Positions 1 to 5,039 of a stretch of 5,039 bases of DNA are shown here, one piece after another (positions within the stretch are counted from its first letter, which is position 1; each line of letters begins with the position of its first letter). The position numbers and the translations under genes are program-made. Source of the DNA: Gammaproteobacteria bacterium (lineage in GTDB: Bacteria; Pseudomonadota; Gammaproteobacteria; Steroidobacterales; BM003); contig JAPHSC010000362.1 of the NCBI GenBank assembly GCA_026193125.1, positions 1 to 5,039 of the forward strand, in the 5' to 3' direction. The notes beneath the pieces were generated by a model, which saw only the letters and a list, made by a program, of their open reading frames with translations, did not search any database and was not told where the DNA came from.

Positions 1-449
1 CCCAGGAACTCGTATATCGGCCCCATCCAGCGGGCGTCACGCGCAGCCAGGTACTCGTTCACGGTGACAATGTGCACGCCTTTTCCCGGCAAGGCATTCA
101 GGTAGGCCGACAGGGTGGACATCAGAGTCTTGCCCTCACCGGTGCGCATTTCTGCAATCCTGCCCTGGTGCAAGACGATGCCGCCTATGAGCTGGGCATC
201 GAAGTGACGCATACCCATGCTTCTGACCGATGCTTCCCGCACCACGGCAAAGGCCTCGGATAGCAAGTCGTCCAGGGCTGAACCCTGTTCCAGGCGTTCG
301 CGGAATTCCTGCGTCTTGGCACGTAACTCTTCGTCCGACAGGGCCTGCATTTGCGGCTCAAGCCCATTGGTCTTGTCGACCAGGCGAGAGAACTTTTTCA
401 GTAGCCGCTGGTTGCGACTTCCGAAAATACTGGTAAAAATTTTACGCAC
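1..449 (-). CDS. secA: Protein translocase subunit SecA (N-terminal part, cut by window edge)
   Basis: SecA is the ATPase motor that pushes unfolded preproteins through the SecYEG channel at the inner membrane. The window holds the first 149 codons plus two bases. The start is a GTG at 449, giving an N-terminus MRKIFTSIFGSRN. It has an AGGA-type Shine-Dalgarno about 8 nt upstream and an in-frame TAA at 464-462, so no longer start is possible. Visible landmarks are the N-terminal SecYEG/membrane-contacting helix (1-12), the segment LSDEELRAKT (37-46), the Q motif around MRHFDAQLIGG (80-90) and Walker A MRTGEGKTL (101-109, K107), followed by VTVNEYLAARD (128-138). All match E. coli SecA with a one-residue offset. 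The rest of NBD1, the preprotein-crosslinking domain, NBD2 and the C-terminal zinc tail lie outside the window. The gene follows the M23 peptidase in the same direction, across 175 nt that contain a candidate promoter. Confidence 0.97.
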   Translation of the reverse strand, partial: MRKIFTSIFGSRNQRLLKKFSRLVDKTNGLEPQMQALSDEELRAKTQEFRERLEQGSALDDLLSEAFAVVREASVRSMGMRHFDAQLIGGIVLHQGRIAEMRTGEGKTLMSTLSAYLNALPGKGVHIVTVNEYLAARDARWMGPIYEFL

Positions 450-518
450 GAATTCTTTCCTTTAGGCCAGGGCCCATCCGGACCAGGCAGATCGGCAGGC
501 CGACTTAGCAAACCCGCT

Positions 519-547
519 ATTCTAATTGGTAAGCTCCCGTGTGGGAA
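519..547 (-). promoter_or_regulatory. Candidate sigma70 promoter of secA
   Basis: Read on the minus strand, a TTCCCA box (547-542, 4 of 6 to consensus) stands 17 nt from a TAGAAT box (524-519, 5 of 6). Transcription would start near 512 and leave a leader of about 60 nt before the secA GTG. Spacing and position fit a secA promoter, but this comes from consensus matching by eye. Read-through from the peptidase gene is also possible. Confidence 0.4.
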
Positions 548-624
548 ATGGTGTCACTGGGAGCAAACTTCAAGGGTAGGGGCGAAATACGCAGGGGTCT
601 GGCTTAAAAAGCCCTGGAAAACCC

Positions 625-1551
625 CTAGTTGTCCCCGTGGACGAAATCAAGGGGATTGACTTTGCGCCCATCCCGTAGCACTTCGAAGTGCAGGTTCGGA
701 CCGGTGGCGCGACCCGATTGCCCCATAAAGGCAATAACTTCGCCCTTGTCCACTTGATCGCCCACGGATACCTTGTTTTCCTTGTTGTGCGCGTAGCGTG
801 TGACCAGTCCGTTACCGTGATTGACCTCAACCAACTGACCGTAACCGTGACGCTTGCCCGACCAGGTAACCACACCCGCGCCAACGGCGACAATTTCTGC
901 GCCACTGCGGCCGGCGAAATCAATTCCCCAGTGCATAGCGTCCTTACCCGTAAAGGGATCGGTGCGTTTGCCAAACTGCGAGGACATCCAGCCGGACTGT
1001 ACCGGGCGACCCTGGGGCGATACTTGTTCGTTCAAGTTACGATCCAGCAAGAGGTTTTCCAGTACCCCAAGCTGTAACTGTCGATCGGCGATCCGACCCT
1101 CGAGCTCATGCAGGCGTTGATCCAGATCCGGAACCTGCACGGACTGCACGTCGATGCCAGGCTCAGGTCCGCCTAGGGCAGGGGGGGTATCAAAGTCGAA
1201 TTCACCGTCGTCCAGCTTGCCCATTTTGGTCAAGCGACGACCCAGGGCATCCAGACGAATAATGTGCGCATTGGCCTCGGCCATGCGTATTGCCAGGGCA
1301 TCTACCACTTCCTGGTTGCTATCCCGGTTAGCGGCCACTTCCTGTTGTTGAGCCTGCAATTCTTCACGCATGGACGCCAGCTGCACCACCGGCTCCTGGA
1401 TGCGGGTTCGGTAACCCAGGGCATACCCGGCCGCAATACCACCCACCACGAGCGTTGCGAGAACCAGGCCTATACAGATAATTGCAAATGGGGACTTTAG
1501 ACTGATTGGTCGCGCGGGACCGTGGCGACTGGAAAGTACAATGATATTCAT
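625..1551 (-). CDS. Membrane-anchored M23 family (LytM-type) metallopeptidase
   Basis: Predicted 308-residue peptidoglycan endopeptidase or amidase-activator type protein, probably anchored in the inner membrane with its catalytic domain in the periplasm. In order: a short cytoplasmic N-terminus (1-20), one transmembrane segment (about 21-43), a long helical, coiled-coil-prone stretch (about 51-110), a second helical stretch (about 141-171), then the M23 domain (about 187-300). Zinc and catalytic positions visible are H207 and D211 (HWGID), H255 (RYAHN) and H288 in GPNLHFEV. The first histidine of the usual HxH motif is Asn286 (codon AAC), so activity may be altered. An in-frame ATG at 1587 would add 12 residues but has no ribosome site. 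ATG 1551 has GGGGAG about 10 nt upstream, overlaps the stop of an upstream ORF as ATGA, and gives an N-terminus (MNIIVLSSRHG) like the Pseudomonas proteins I recall at this locus. It lies between dciA and secA, downstream of an apparent c-di-GMP riboswitch. Confidence 0.93.
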   Translation of the reverse strand: MNIIVLSSRHGPARPISLKSPFAIICIGLVLATLVVGGIAAGYALGYRTRIQEPVVQLASMREELQAQQQEVAANRDSNQEVVDALAIRMAEANAHIIRLDALGRRLTKMGKLDDGEFDFDTPPALGGPEPGIDVQSVQVPDLDQRLHELEGRIADRQLQLGVLENLLLDRNLNEQVSPQGRPVQSGWMSSQFGKRTDPFTGKDAMHWGIDFAGRSGAEIVAVGAGVVTWSGKRHGYGQLVEVNHGNGLVTRYAHNKENKVSVGDQVDKGEVIAFMGQSGRATGPNLHFEVLRDGRKVNPLDFVHGDN

Positions 1552-1664
1552 TGGGCACAGGCTCCCCGAGACGGGGCTGCCAAACACGTCTGGCAGTCAA
1601 GCATGCATGAGTCCGCAGGACCCATTCCCGACAGCGGCAGTTCATTCTTTGTTGTTATCATCAT
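1548..1664 (-). CDS. Possible 38-codon leader ORF, translationally coupled to the M23 gene
   Basis: An open frame of 38 codons starts at ATG 1664, two bases after the riboswitch-like element, and ends with TGA at 1550-1548. That stop overlaps the peptidase ATG as ATGA, a common layout for translational coupling. The predicted peptide begins MMITTKNELPLSG and has four cysteines (positions 20, 24, 27, 36) in its second half; I recognise no family. The only Shine-Dalgarno-like bases upstream are the GGGG of the riboswitch core, about 8 nt before the ATG, so ligand folding could control its initiation. It reads straight through the hairpin hiding the peptidase ribosome site, so its translation would open that hairpin. 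An open frame of this length can arise by chance, so I rate it possible only. Confidence 0.3.
   Translation of the reverse strand: MMITTKNELPLSGMGPADSCMLDCQTCLAAPSRGACAQ
1560..1596 (-). promoter_or_regulatory. Overlapping hairpins hiding the M23 Shine-Dalgarno (putative expression platform)
   Basis: In the minus-strand RNA two stems compete. Stem A pairs CTGCCA (1596-1591) with TGGCAG (1582-1577) across an 8-nt loop. Stem B pairs CCCCG (1576-1572) with CGGGG (1568-1564) around a TCT loop and can extend by GGC/GCC (1582-1580 with 1562-1560). Stem B buries the GGGGAG (1567-1562) that serves as the peptidase Shine-Dalgarno. The extension of stem B uses bases of the 3' arm of stem A, so full stem A and full stem B exclude each other. 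No T-run follows, so control would act on translation rather than termination. The base pairing is seen directly; the regulatory role is inferred. Confidence 0.45.
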
Positions 1665-1750
1665 GCTGGTAACCCCGCTATCCTAGGTCCGTACCCGTAG
1701 ATCGGTGGCTTTGCGACCCCGCCTTTCGGTGGGTTTGCCCTTGTTCAGAC
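1665..1750 (-). promoter_or_regulatory. Cyclic di-GMP-I (GEMM-I) riboswitch aptamer
   Basis: Read on the minus strand, this segment carries the ordered landmarks of the GEMM-I class. GGGCAAACC (1740-1732) is followed by a P2-type hairpin closed by a GAAA tetraloop (1727-1724), with one A-C mismatch where the Vibrio Vc2 RNA has a G-U. Next comes CGCAAAGCC (1715-1707), then a second helix (about 1702-1680) capped by GGT-ACGG-ACC, and then AGCGGGGTTACC (1679-1668). These blocks match the conserved core of Vc2 in order and spacing. The bases equivalent to the ligand contacts are present as I align them: G at 1738 (G20 of Vc2), A at 1711 (A47) and C at 1669 (C92). G at the G20 position favours c-di-GMP over the cGAMP-type variant. 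The closing P1 stem is weak: only CTG/CAG (1748-1746 with 1668-1666) is clear. The element lies about 115 nt upstream of the M23 peptidase ATG in its leader. Confidence 0.88.
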
Positions 1751-1783
1751 TGGTACTATGCCCAAGTTAGGACTGCAAATACA

Positions 1784-1811
1784 ATTATGTAAGCTCAAAA
1801 CTGAGAACCAA
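1784..1811 (-). promoter_or_regulatory. Candidate promoter for the riboswitch-M23 transcript
   Basis: On the minus strand TTGGTT (1811-1806, 3 of 6) is separated by 16 nt from CATAAT (1789-1784, 5 of 6). Transcription would begin near 1777, about 30 nt before the riboswitch core. A second option, TTGTAT (1784-1779) with CATAGT (1760-1755) and an 18-nt spacer, would start right at the aptamer. Both are by-eye matches. The first also overlaps a TACAAT box (1780-1785) on the plus strand that could serve dciA. Confidence 0.33.
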
Positions 1812-1822
1812 TTCACCCCATC

Positions 1823-2128
1823 ATGGCACGCAAACCCAGAAACCTTGCCGATATCCTCTCCGACCCAGGTTCTGCCCTGGGCCGACTCGTGGCTGGTGCC
1901 GAAAAGCACAAGGCACTGATAGGCCAGGTTAAATCCTGTCTTGACCCGGCGCTGGCAGAGCACCTGATCGGCGTAAACACCAAAGACGACACTTTAATCC
2001 TGCTCAGTGACTCGGCCGCCTGGGCAACCCGGCTGCGCTTCGCTGGCGACGAAGTGTGTACCAGACTGGAGAACAGCTTTGGTCTCAAGCTGAGACACGT
2101 CCGGGTAAAAGTTCGCGGCCCCGAATAA
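1823..2128 (+). CDS. dciA: DciA-type DUF721 protein, replicative helicase partner
   Basis: A 101-residue protein of the DUF721 family, now called DciA. It assists loading or operation of the replicative helicase DnaB in bacteria that lack the phage-derived loaders DnaC and DnaI. The family hallmark SAAWATRLRF (residues 64-73) is present, with the preceding strand DDTLILLS (55-62) and following strand LKLRHVRVKVR (88-98) expected of its KH-like fold. Length is typical of short gammaproteobacterial members, which lack the long tails seen elsewhere. ATG 1823 is the first possible start after an in-frame TGA at 1802-1804, but the 18 bases before it (pyrimidine-rich, CACCCC) contain no Shine-Dalgarno, so initiation may be weak or leaderless-like. 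It is the only plus-strand gene: divergent from the M23 peptidase and convergent with lpxC, whose stop is 36 nt away. This position beside lpxC and secA is usual for non-enteric Gammaproteobacteria. Confidence 0.88.
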   Translation: MARKPRNLADILSDPGSALGRLVAGAEKHKALIGQVKSCLDPALAEHLIGVNTKDDTLILLSDSAAWATRLRFAGDEVCTRLENSFGLKLRHVRVKVRGPE

Positions 2129-2164
2129 GCTCGGCAGCCTCAACCCGATAGTCTTCAAGAAATC

Positions 2165-3076
2165 CTAGTAGGCCGCTACCGGATTTGTGTAGGCCAGGGG
2201 CGAAGCCCCCTGATCCTTGAATGTCACCAGTTCCCAGGCATCCTGCCGCGACAGCAGTTCCCGAACCAGGGCGACATTCAATGCATGGCCGGCCTTGTAA
2301 CCAGTAAACTTGCCAATCAGCGCATGCCCGCAAAGGTAAAGGTCACCCAGGGCATCCAGAATTTTGTGCTTCACAAATTCGTCCTGGTAGCGCAACCCGT
2401 CCTCGTTGAGAATACGGTAGTCATCCATCACGATGGCATTGTCCATCGTGCCACCAAGGGTAAGGTTCCTGGCACGCAGGGCTTCGATATCACGCATGAA
2501 GCCGAATGTACGGGCGCGACTGATCTCTCGCAGGAAGGCCGCGGAAGAAAAATCGAGGGTGGCCTGCTGGGGAAGTTTCTTGAAGGCGGGGTGATCGAAC
2601 TCAATCGCAAAATTGAGCTGGTACCCATTATGGGGCTCGAATTGCGCCCACTTGTCGCCATCCTCCACGCGCAGAGTCTGCTTGATACGGATCATGCTCT
2701 TGGGAGCATTTTGTTCCTCTATACCTGCCGACTGGATCAAGAAAACAAAAGGACCTGCGCTGCCATCCATGATCGGGACTTCCGCGGCACTCAGGTCCAC
2801 AAAGGCGTTATCAACACCCAGGCCGGCAAACGCTGACATCAGGTGCTCAACGGTCGCAACCTTGACGCCATCCTTCTGCAGGGTCGTGCCCAACATGGTA
2901 TCGCCCACCAGTTCAGCGCTGGCGGGCAAATCCACGGGCGACGCAAGATCCACGCGACGAAACACGATACCCGTATTCACCGGCGCCGGGCGCAGGGTCA
3001 TGTAGACCTTCTGCCCCGAATGCAAGCCGATACCGGTGGCCCGGATCTTGGTTTTCAAACTTCTCTGCCTGAGCAT
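2165..3076 (-). CDS. lpxC: UDP-3-O-acyl-N-acetylglucosamine deacetylase LpxC
   Basis: LpxC removes the acetyl group from UDP-3-O-acyl-GlcNAc in the cytoplasm, the committed step of lipid A synthesis. The predicted protein has 303 residues, against 305 in E. coli. Zinc ligands H78, H237 and D241 and catalytic residues E77 (VEHLM) and H264 (KAGHALN) are all present with a one-residue offset from E. coli. Other family segments are ATGIGLHSG (13-21) and PIMDGSAGPF (101-110). An in-frame ATG at 3106 would add ten residues. I choose ATG 3076 because AGGAG stands 8 nt upstream and the N-terminus MLRQRSLK fits the family. The end LAYTNPVAAY loosely resembles the LA...A tail that FtsH recognises in E. 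coli LpxC; I do not know whether it works here. The gene follows ftsZ after 211 nt, and its leader contains unusual complementary repeats. A strong hairpin (2195-2212) lies in the last codons but lacks a T-run. Confidence 0.97.
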   Translation of the reverse strand: MLRQRSLKTKIRATGIGLHSGQKVYMTLRPAPVNTGIVFRRVDLASPVDLPASAELVGDTMLGTTLQKDGVKVATVEHLMSAFAGLGVDNAFVDLSAAEVPIMDGSAGPFVFLIQSAGIEEQNAPKSMIRIKQTLRVEDGDKWAQFEPHNGYQLNFAIEFDHPAFKKLPQQATLDFSSAAFLREISRARTFGFMRDIEALRARNLTLGGTMDNAIVMDDYRILNEDGLRYQDEFVKHKILDALGDLYLCGHALIGKFTGYKAGHALNVALVRELLSRQDAWELVTFKDQGASPLAYTNPVAAY

Positions 3077-3078
3077 GC

Positions 3079-3096
3079 AAATGTCTCCTGACATTT
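3079..3096 (-). promoter_or_regulatory. Hairpin presenting the lpxC Shine-Dalgarno in its loop
   Basis: In the lpxC transcript AAATGTC (3096-3090) and GACATTT (3085-3079) form a perfect 7-bp stem whose 4-nt loop is AGGA (3089-3086), the core of the ribosome binding site. The stem ends 2 nt before the ATG at 3076. Pairing is seen directly. Whether it slows or exposes initiation is not known. Confidence 0.5.
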
Positions 3097-3213
3097 CGAC
3101 AGCCACCGCTCACGTTACCGTTCAGTGGGGTCGTCACCACCGGTCCACGGGCACACTAATGCCGCCCGAACCGGCGTATTGATGACGTAAGCTACCATAA
3201 CCACGAAATGTCA
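3089..3213 (-). repeat. 10-bp inverted repeat in the lpxC leader sharing an arm with the SD hairpin
   Basis: TGACATTTCG (minus 3213-3204) is the exact reverse complement of CGAAATGTCA (minus 3098-3089), 105 nt apart. The second copy contains the 5' arm of the Shine-Dalgarno hairpin, and the first resembles that hairpin's 3' arm. Three segments of the GACATTT/AAATGTC family therefore lie in line. The middle one can pair with either neighbour but not both. The repeats could instead be paired protein-binding sites in DNA. Confidence 0.5.
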
Positions 3214-3215
3214 TA

Positions 3216-3234
3216 CAAGGAACTGATTCCCTTG
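3216..3234 (-). terminator. Hairpin downstream of ftsZ, possible weak terminator or RNA end
   Basis: In the minus-strand RNA CAAGG-G-AA (3234-3227) pairs with TTCCTTG (3222-3216) around a TCAG loop, 7 bp with one bulged G. It lies 54 nt after the ftsZ stop. No T-run follows, so a Rho-independent terminator is doubtful. It may mark a processing site or slow polymerase ahead of the lpxC leader repeats. Confidence 0.22.
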
Positions 3235-3287
3235 ACTTTGCTGCTCTGCTTCTAAACCAGGGCGTCGTTAATTTGCGACAATCCGGG

Positions 3288-4433
3288 CTAATCCGCCTGC
3301 CGACGCAGGAAAGCCGGGATATCCAGCATTTCATCGCTGGCGCCGAAGCTGGGTGCACGTCCACTTTCACCCTGCCGCATGCGACGGCGAATTGCCGGCT
3401 CATCGTAATTGGTCGGCCCACCATCGGTCCCGGTTGCGCGCACCATCTGGATGCGCGGCTGTTCCGCCCTGGCGGGGGGTTGACCCAAACCAGTGGCCAC
3501 AACCGTCACCCTCAACAGGTCACCCATGTCGGGATCGATAACTGTTCCCAGCACTACGGTCGCGTCTTCGGAAGCGAAGGCTTTCACTATCTGGCCCACT
3601 TCCTGCAACTCACCGATGGACAGGGACTCGCCGGCTGTCACGTTCACCAGGATACCGTTCGCACCCGACAGGTTAACGTCTTCCAGTAACGGACTGGAAA
3701 TGGCGGCCTCTGCGGCCTCTGCAGCCCGACCCTCGCCCGTGGCCTCGCCGGTACCCATCATTGCCATACCCATCTCGGACATCACCGTGCGTACGTCAGC
3801 GAAATCGACGTTGATCAAGCCGGGACGGGTAATCAGTTCGGCAATGCCCTGGACCGCACCCTGCAATACTTCATTGGCCTTGGCAAAGGCGGACAACAAA
3901 GAGGTGCTGGGCCCCAGAACCGTAAGCAGTTTCTCGTTGGGAATAGTGATCAAGGAATCCACGTACTTGCCCAGCTCAGCCAGTCCCTGGTCTGCGATGC
4001 GATTACGCTTGCCACCTTCCATTTCAAAGGGCCGGGTCACCACTGCCACGGTGAGAATACCCAGTTCCTTGGCAACCTGCGCCACCACCGGCGCCGCTCC
4101 GGTTCCGGTACCACCGCCCATGCCTGCGGTGATGAACAGCATGTCGGAACCCTGGATCGCTTCCATGATGCGATCGCGATCTTCCATCGCCGCCTGCCGG
4201 CCCAACTCGGGATCGGCTCCGGCGCCCAGTCCCTTGGTGATATTGCAGCCGATCTGGATCGACGTCTTCACGTCGGTGTTACGCAGTGCCTGCGAATCGG
4301 TATTGGCACAAATGAATTCCACACCCTCGATGCCTGAGAGGCGCATATGCTTCACGGCGTTGCCGCCGCCACCTCCCACACCGATAACCTTGATGACAGC
4401 ATTTTGGCTGTATGCGTCCATTAACTCGAACAT
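3288..4433 (-). CDS. ftsZ: Cell division protein FtsZ
   Basis: FtsZ is the tubulin-like GTPase that assembles the cytoplasmic Z-ring and recruits the divisome. The predicted protein has 381 residues, against 383 in E. coli. Visible parts are the glycine-rich nucleotide-binding start IKVIGVGGGGGNAVKHM (14-30), the tubulin signature GGGTGTG (106-112), and the T7 synergy loop NVDFADV (208-214), whose D210 and D213 act in GTP hydrolysis across the subunit interface. A flexible linker runs from about 317 to 366, followed by the conserved C-terminal peptide DEMLDIPAFLRRQAD (367-381) that binds FtsA and ZipA. The start ATG 4433 has a strong AAAGGAG 9 nt upstream (4449-4443). A second ATG four codons in is less likely. 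It lies 39 nt after ftsA in the same direction, as expected for one operon. All motifs look intact. Confidence 0.98.
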   Translation of the reverse strand: MFELMDAYSQNAVIKVIGVGGGGGNAVKHMRLSGIEGVEFICANTDSQALRNTDVKTSIQIGCNITKGLGAGADPELGRQAAMEDRDRIMEAIQGSDMLFITAGMGGGTGTGAAPVVAQVAKELGILTVAVVTRPFEMEGGKRNRIADQGLAELGKYVDSLITIPNEKLLTVLGPSTSLLSAFAKANEVLQGAVQGIAELITRPGLINVDFADVRTVMSEMGMAMMGTGEATGEGRAAEAAEAAISSPLLEDVNLSGANGILVNVTAGESLSIGELQEVGQIVKAFASEDATVVLGTVIDPDMGDLLRVTVVATGLGQPPARAEQPRIQMVRATGTDGGPTNYDEPAIRRRMRQGESGRAPSFGASDEMLDIPAFLRRQAD

Positions 4434-4472
4434 TTTTTTATACTCCTTTGACGACCCACTGACTGAATACGA

Positions 4473-5039
4473 TTAAAAATTTCCCTGGAACCAGGCTTTC
4501 ATCCGGTCCCATATTTCTTTCACACTGCTACCCATGGGCGCGTCGCCGGAACGTCGTCCCGCCGCATCACGCCCATATAGCAACAAGCCCACCCCGGTAG
4601 CATGAATCGGGTTGCGCACCACGTCGGCCAGGCCTTCTACGTGCTGCGGAACTCCCAGGCGCACCGGCGCATGAAATACTTCTTCCGCCAACTCAACGGC
4701 ACCTTCCATTTTTGAACTTCCACCGGTCAGCACCACACCGGCCGCGATCAATTCCTCAAACCCGCTTCGGCGCAATTCATCCCGAATCAAGGTAAACAGC
4801 TCCTCGTAACGCGGCTCCACGACTTCCGCCAGGGTCTGGCGCGCCAATCTGCGCGGCGGCCTGTCACCCACACTGGGCACCTCGATGGTTTCATCGGGAT
4901 TCGCCAACTGCGACAAGGCACAGGCGTACTTGATCTTTATTTCTTCCGCGTACTGGGTTGGTGTGCGCAGGGACACGGCTATGTCGTTGGTGACCTGATC
5001 CCCGGCAATGGGTATGACCGAGGTGTGTCGAATGGCGCC
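4473..5039 (-). CDS. ftsA: Cell division protein FtsA (C-terminal part, cut by window edge)
   Basis: FtsA is the actin-like ATP-binding protein that tethers FtsZ filaments to the inner membrane and relays signals to septal wall synthesis. The last 188 residues are present; the frame stays open to the window edge, so the gene begins outside it. Residues visible include RHTSVIPIAGDQVTNDIA (4-21), the segment IEVPSVGDRPPRRL (52-65), the nucleotide-binding loop VVLTGGSSKMEG (102-113) and the helix after it. The C-terminal amphipathic helix SVKEIWDRMKAWFQGNF (172-188) is the membrane-targeting sequence. All align with E. coli FtsA. The apparent start at 4976 is an internal GTG and not a real beginning. 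The stop is 39 nt before ftsZ. Confidence 0.97.
   Translation of the reverse strand, partial: GAIRHTSVIPIAGDQVTNDIAVSLRTPTQYAEEIKIKYACALSQLANPDETIEVPSVGDRPPRRLARQTLAEVVEPRYEELFTLIRDELRRSGFEELIAAGVVLTGGSSKMEGAVELAEEVFHAPVRLGVPQHVEGLADVVRNPIHATGVGLLLYGRDAAGRRSGDAPMGSSVKEIWDRMKAWFQGNF

Noticed and set aside
593..626. Inverted repeats at the M23 stop (AGGGGT/ACCCCT outside, GGCTT/AAGCC inside) as a terminator
   Set aside because: The two stems are separated by unpaired bases and no T-run follows on the minus strand, so a Rho-independent terminator is not supported.
1551..1587. Longer M23 start at 1587
   Set aside because: No ribosome site upstream, the extra residues fall in the regulatory hairpins, and ATG 1551 has GGGGAG and an ATGA overlap.
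1754..1785. A full sigma70 promoter for dciA on the plus strand
   Set aside because: TACAAT at 1780-1785 is good, but no acceptable -35 box lies 16-18 nt upstream.
2110..2140. CCGA/TCGG pairing across the dciA stop as a convergent terminator
   Set aside because: Only 4 bp with a 6-nt loop and no T-run on either strand.
2195..2212. Strong GC hairpin in the last codons of lpxC as a terminator
   Set aside because: It lies inside the coding sequence (QGASPL region), has no T-run after it and is explained by codons for Gly, Ala and Pro.
2285..2836. 183-codon plus-strand open frame opposite lpxC
   Set aside because: Antisense shadow of lpxC with no recognisable family.
3076..3106. Longer LpxC start at 3106
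   Set aside because: The extension would translate the Shine-Dalgarno of the shorter form, and the family N-terminus begins at ATG 3076.
3181..3215. A dedicated lpxC promoter in the ftsZ-lpxC gap
   Set aside because: TTGTAT and ATGACA boxes are present, but no -10 at proper spacing matches well enough to claim.
3493..4476. 327-codon plus-strand open frame opposite ftsZ
   Set aside because: It mirrors the intact, highly conserved ftsZ frame; its composition (Ser/Pro/Ala-rich) is typical of an antisense shadow.

Overview
The window looks like chromosomal DNA from a non-enteric gammaproteobacterium. It carries the tail of the division and cell-wall (dcw) cluster followed by secA, in the order ftsA-ftsZ-lpxC-dciA-(M23 peptidase)-secA when read along the minus strand. 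FtsA, FtsZ, LpxC and SecA align almost residue for residue with what I remember of the E. coli proteins. A DUF721/dciA gene plus a membrane-anchored M23 peptidase stands where enterics have secM, as in Pseudomonas-like and other non-enteric Gammaproteobacteria. The FtsZ N-terminus resembles marine lineages, but I cannot place the genus. I see no mobile element, CRISPR array, tRNA or rRNA.

Layout, left to right. 1-449: 5' part of secA (minus). 450-624: secA leader with a candidate sigma70 promoter. 625-1551: M23-family peptidase (minus). 1552-1822: a structured intergenic region holding, for the minus-strand transcript, a candidate promoter, a strong match to the cyclic di-GMP-I (GEMM-I) riboswitch, a 38-codon upstream ORF and hairpins that would hide the peptidase ribosome binding site. 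1823-2128: dciA (plus, divergent from the peptidase and convergent with lpxC). 2165-3076: lpxC (minus). 3077-3287: lpxC leader with an unusual set of complementary repeats around the Shine-Dalgarno. 3288-4433: ftsZ (minus). 4473-5039: 3' part of ftsA (minus).

The genes cover connected envelope and cell-cycle jobs: FtsA and FtsZ build the division ring, LpxC commits precursor to lipid A, the M23 protein acts on or at peptidoglycan, SecA drives protein export, and DciA helps the replicative helicase. The most notable element is the apparent c-di-GMP sensor in front of the peptidase. It would link a peptidoglycan enzyme beside the dcw cluster to the second messenger that controls motility, biofilm and cell-cycle choices. 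The second is the lpxC leader, where three related segments could form two mutually exclusive RNA pairings with the Shine-Dalgarno in the loop of one of them. Both are read from sequence only.
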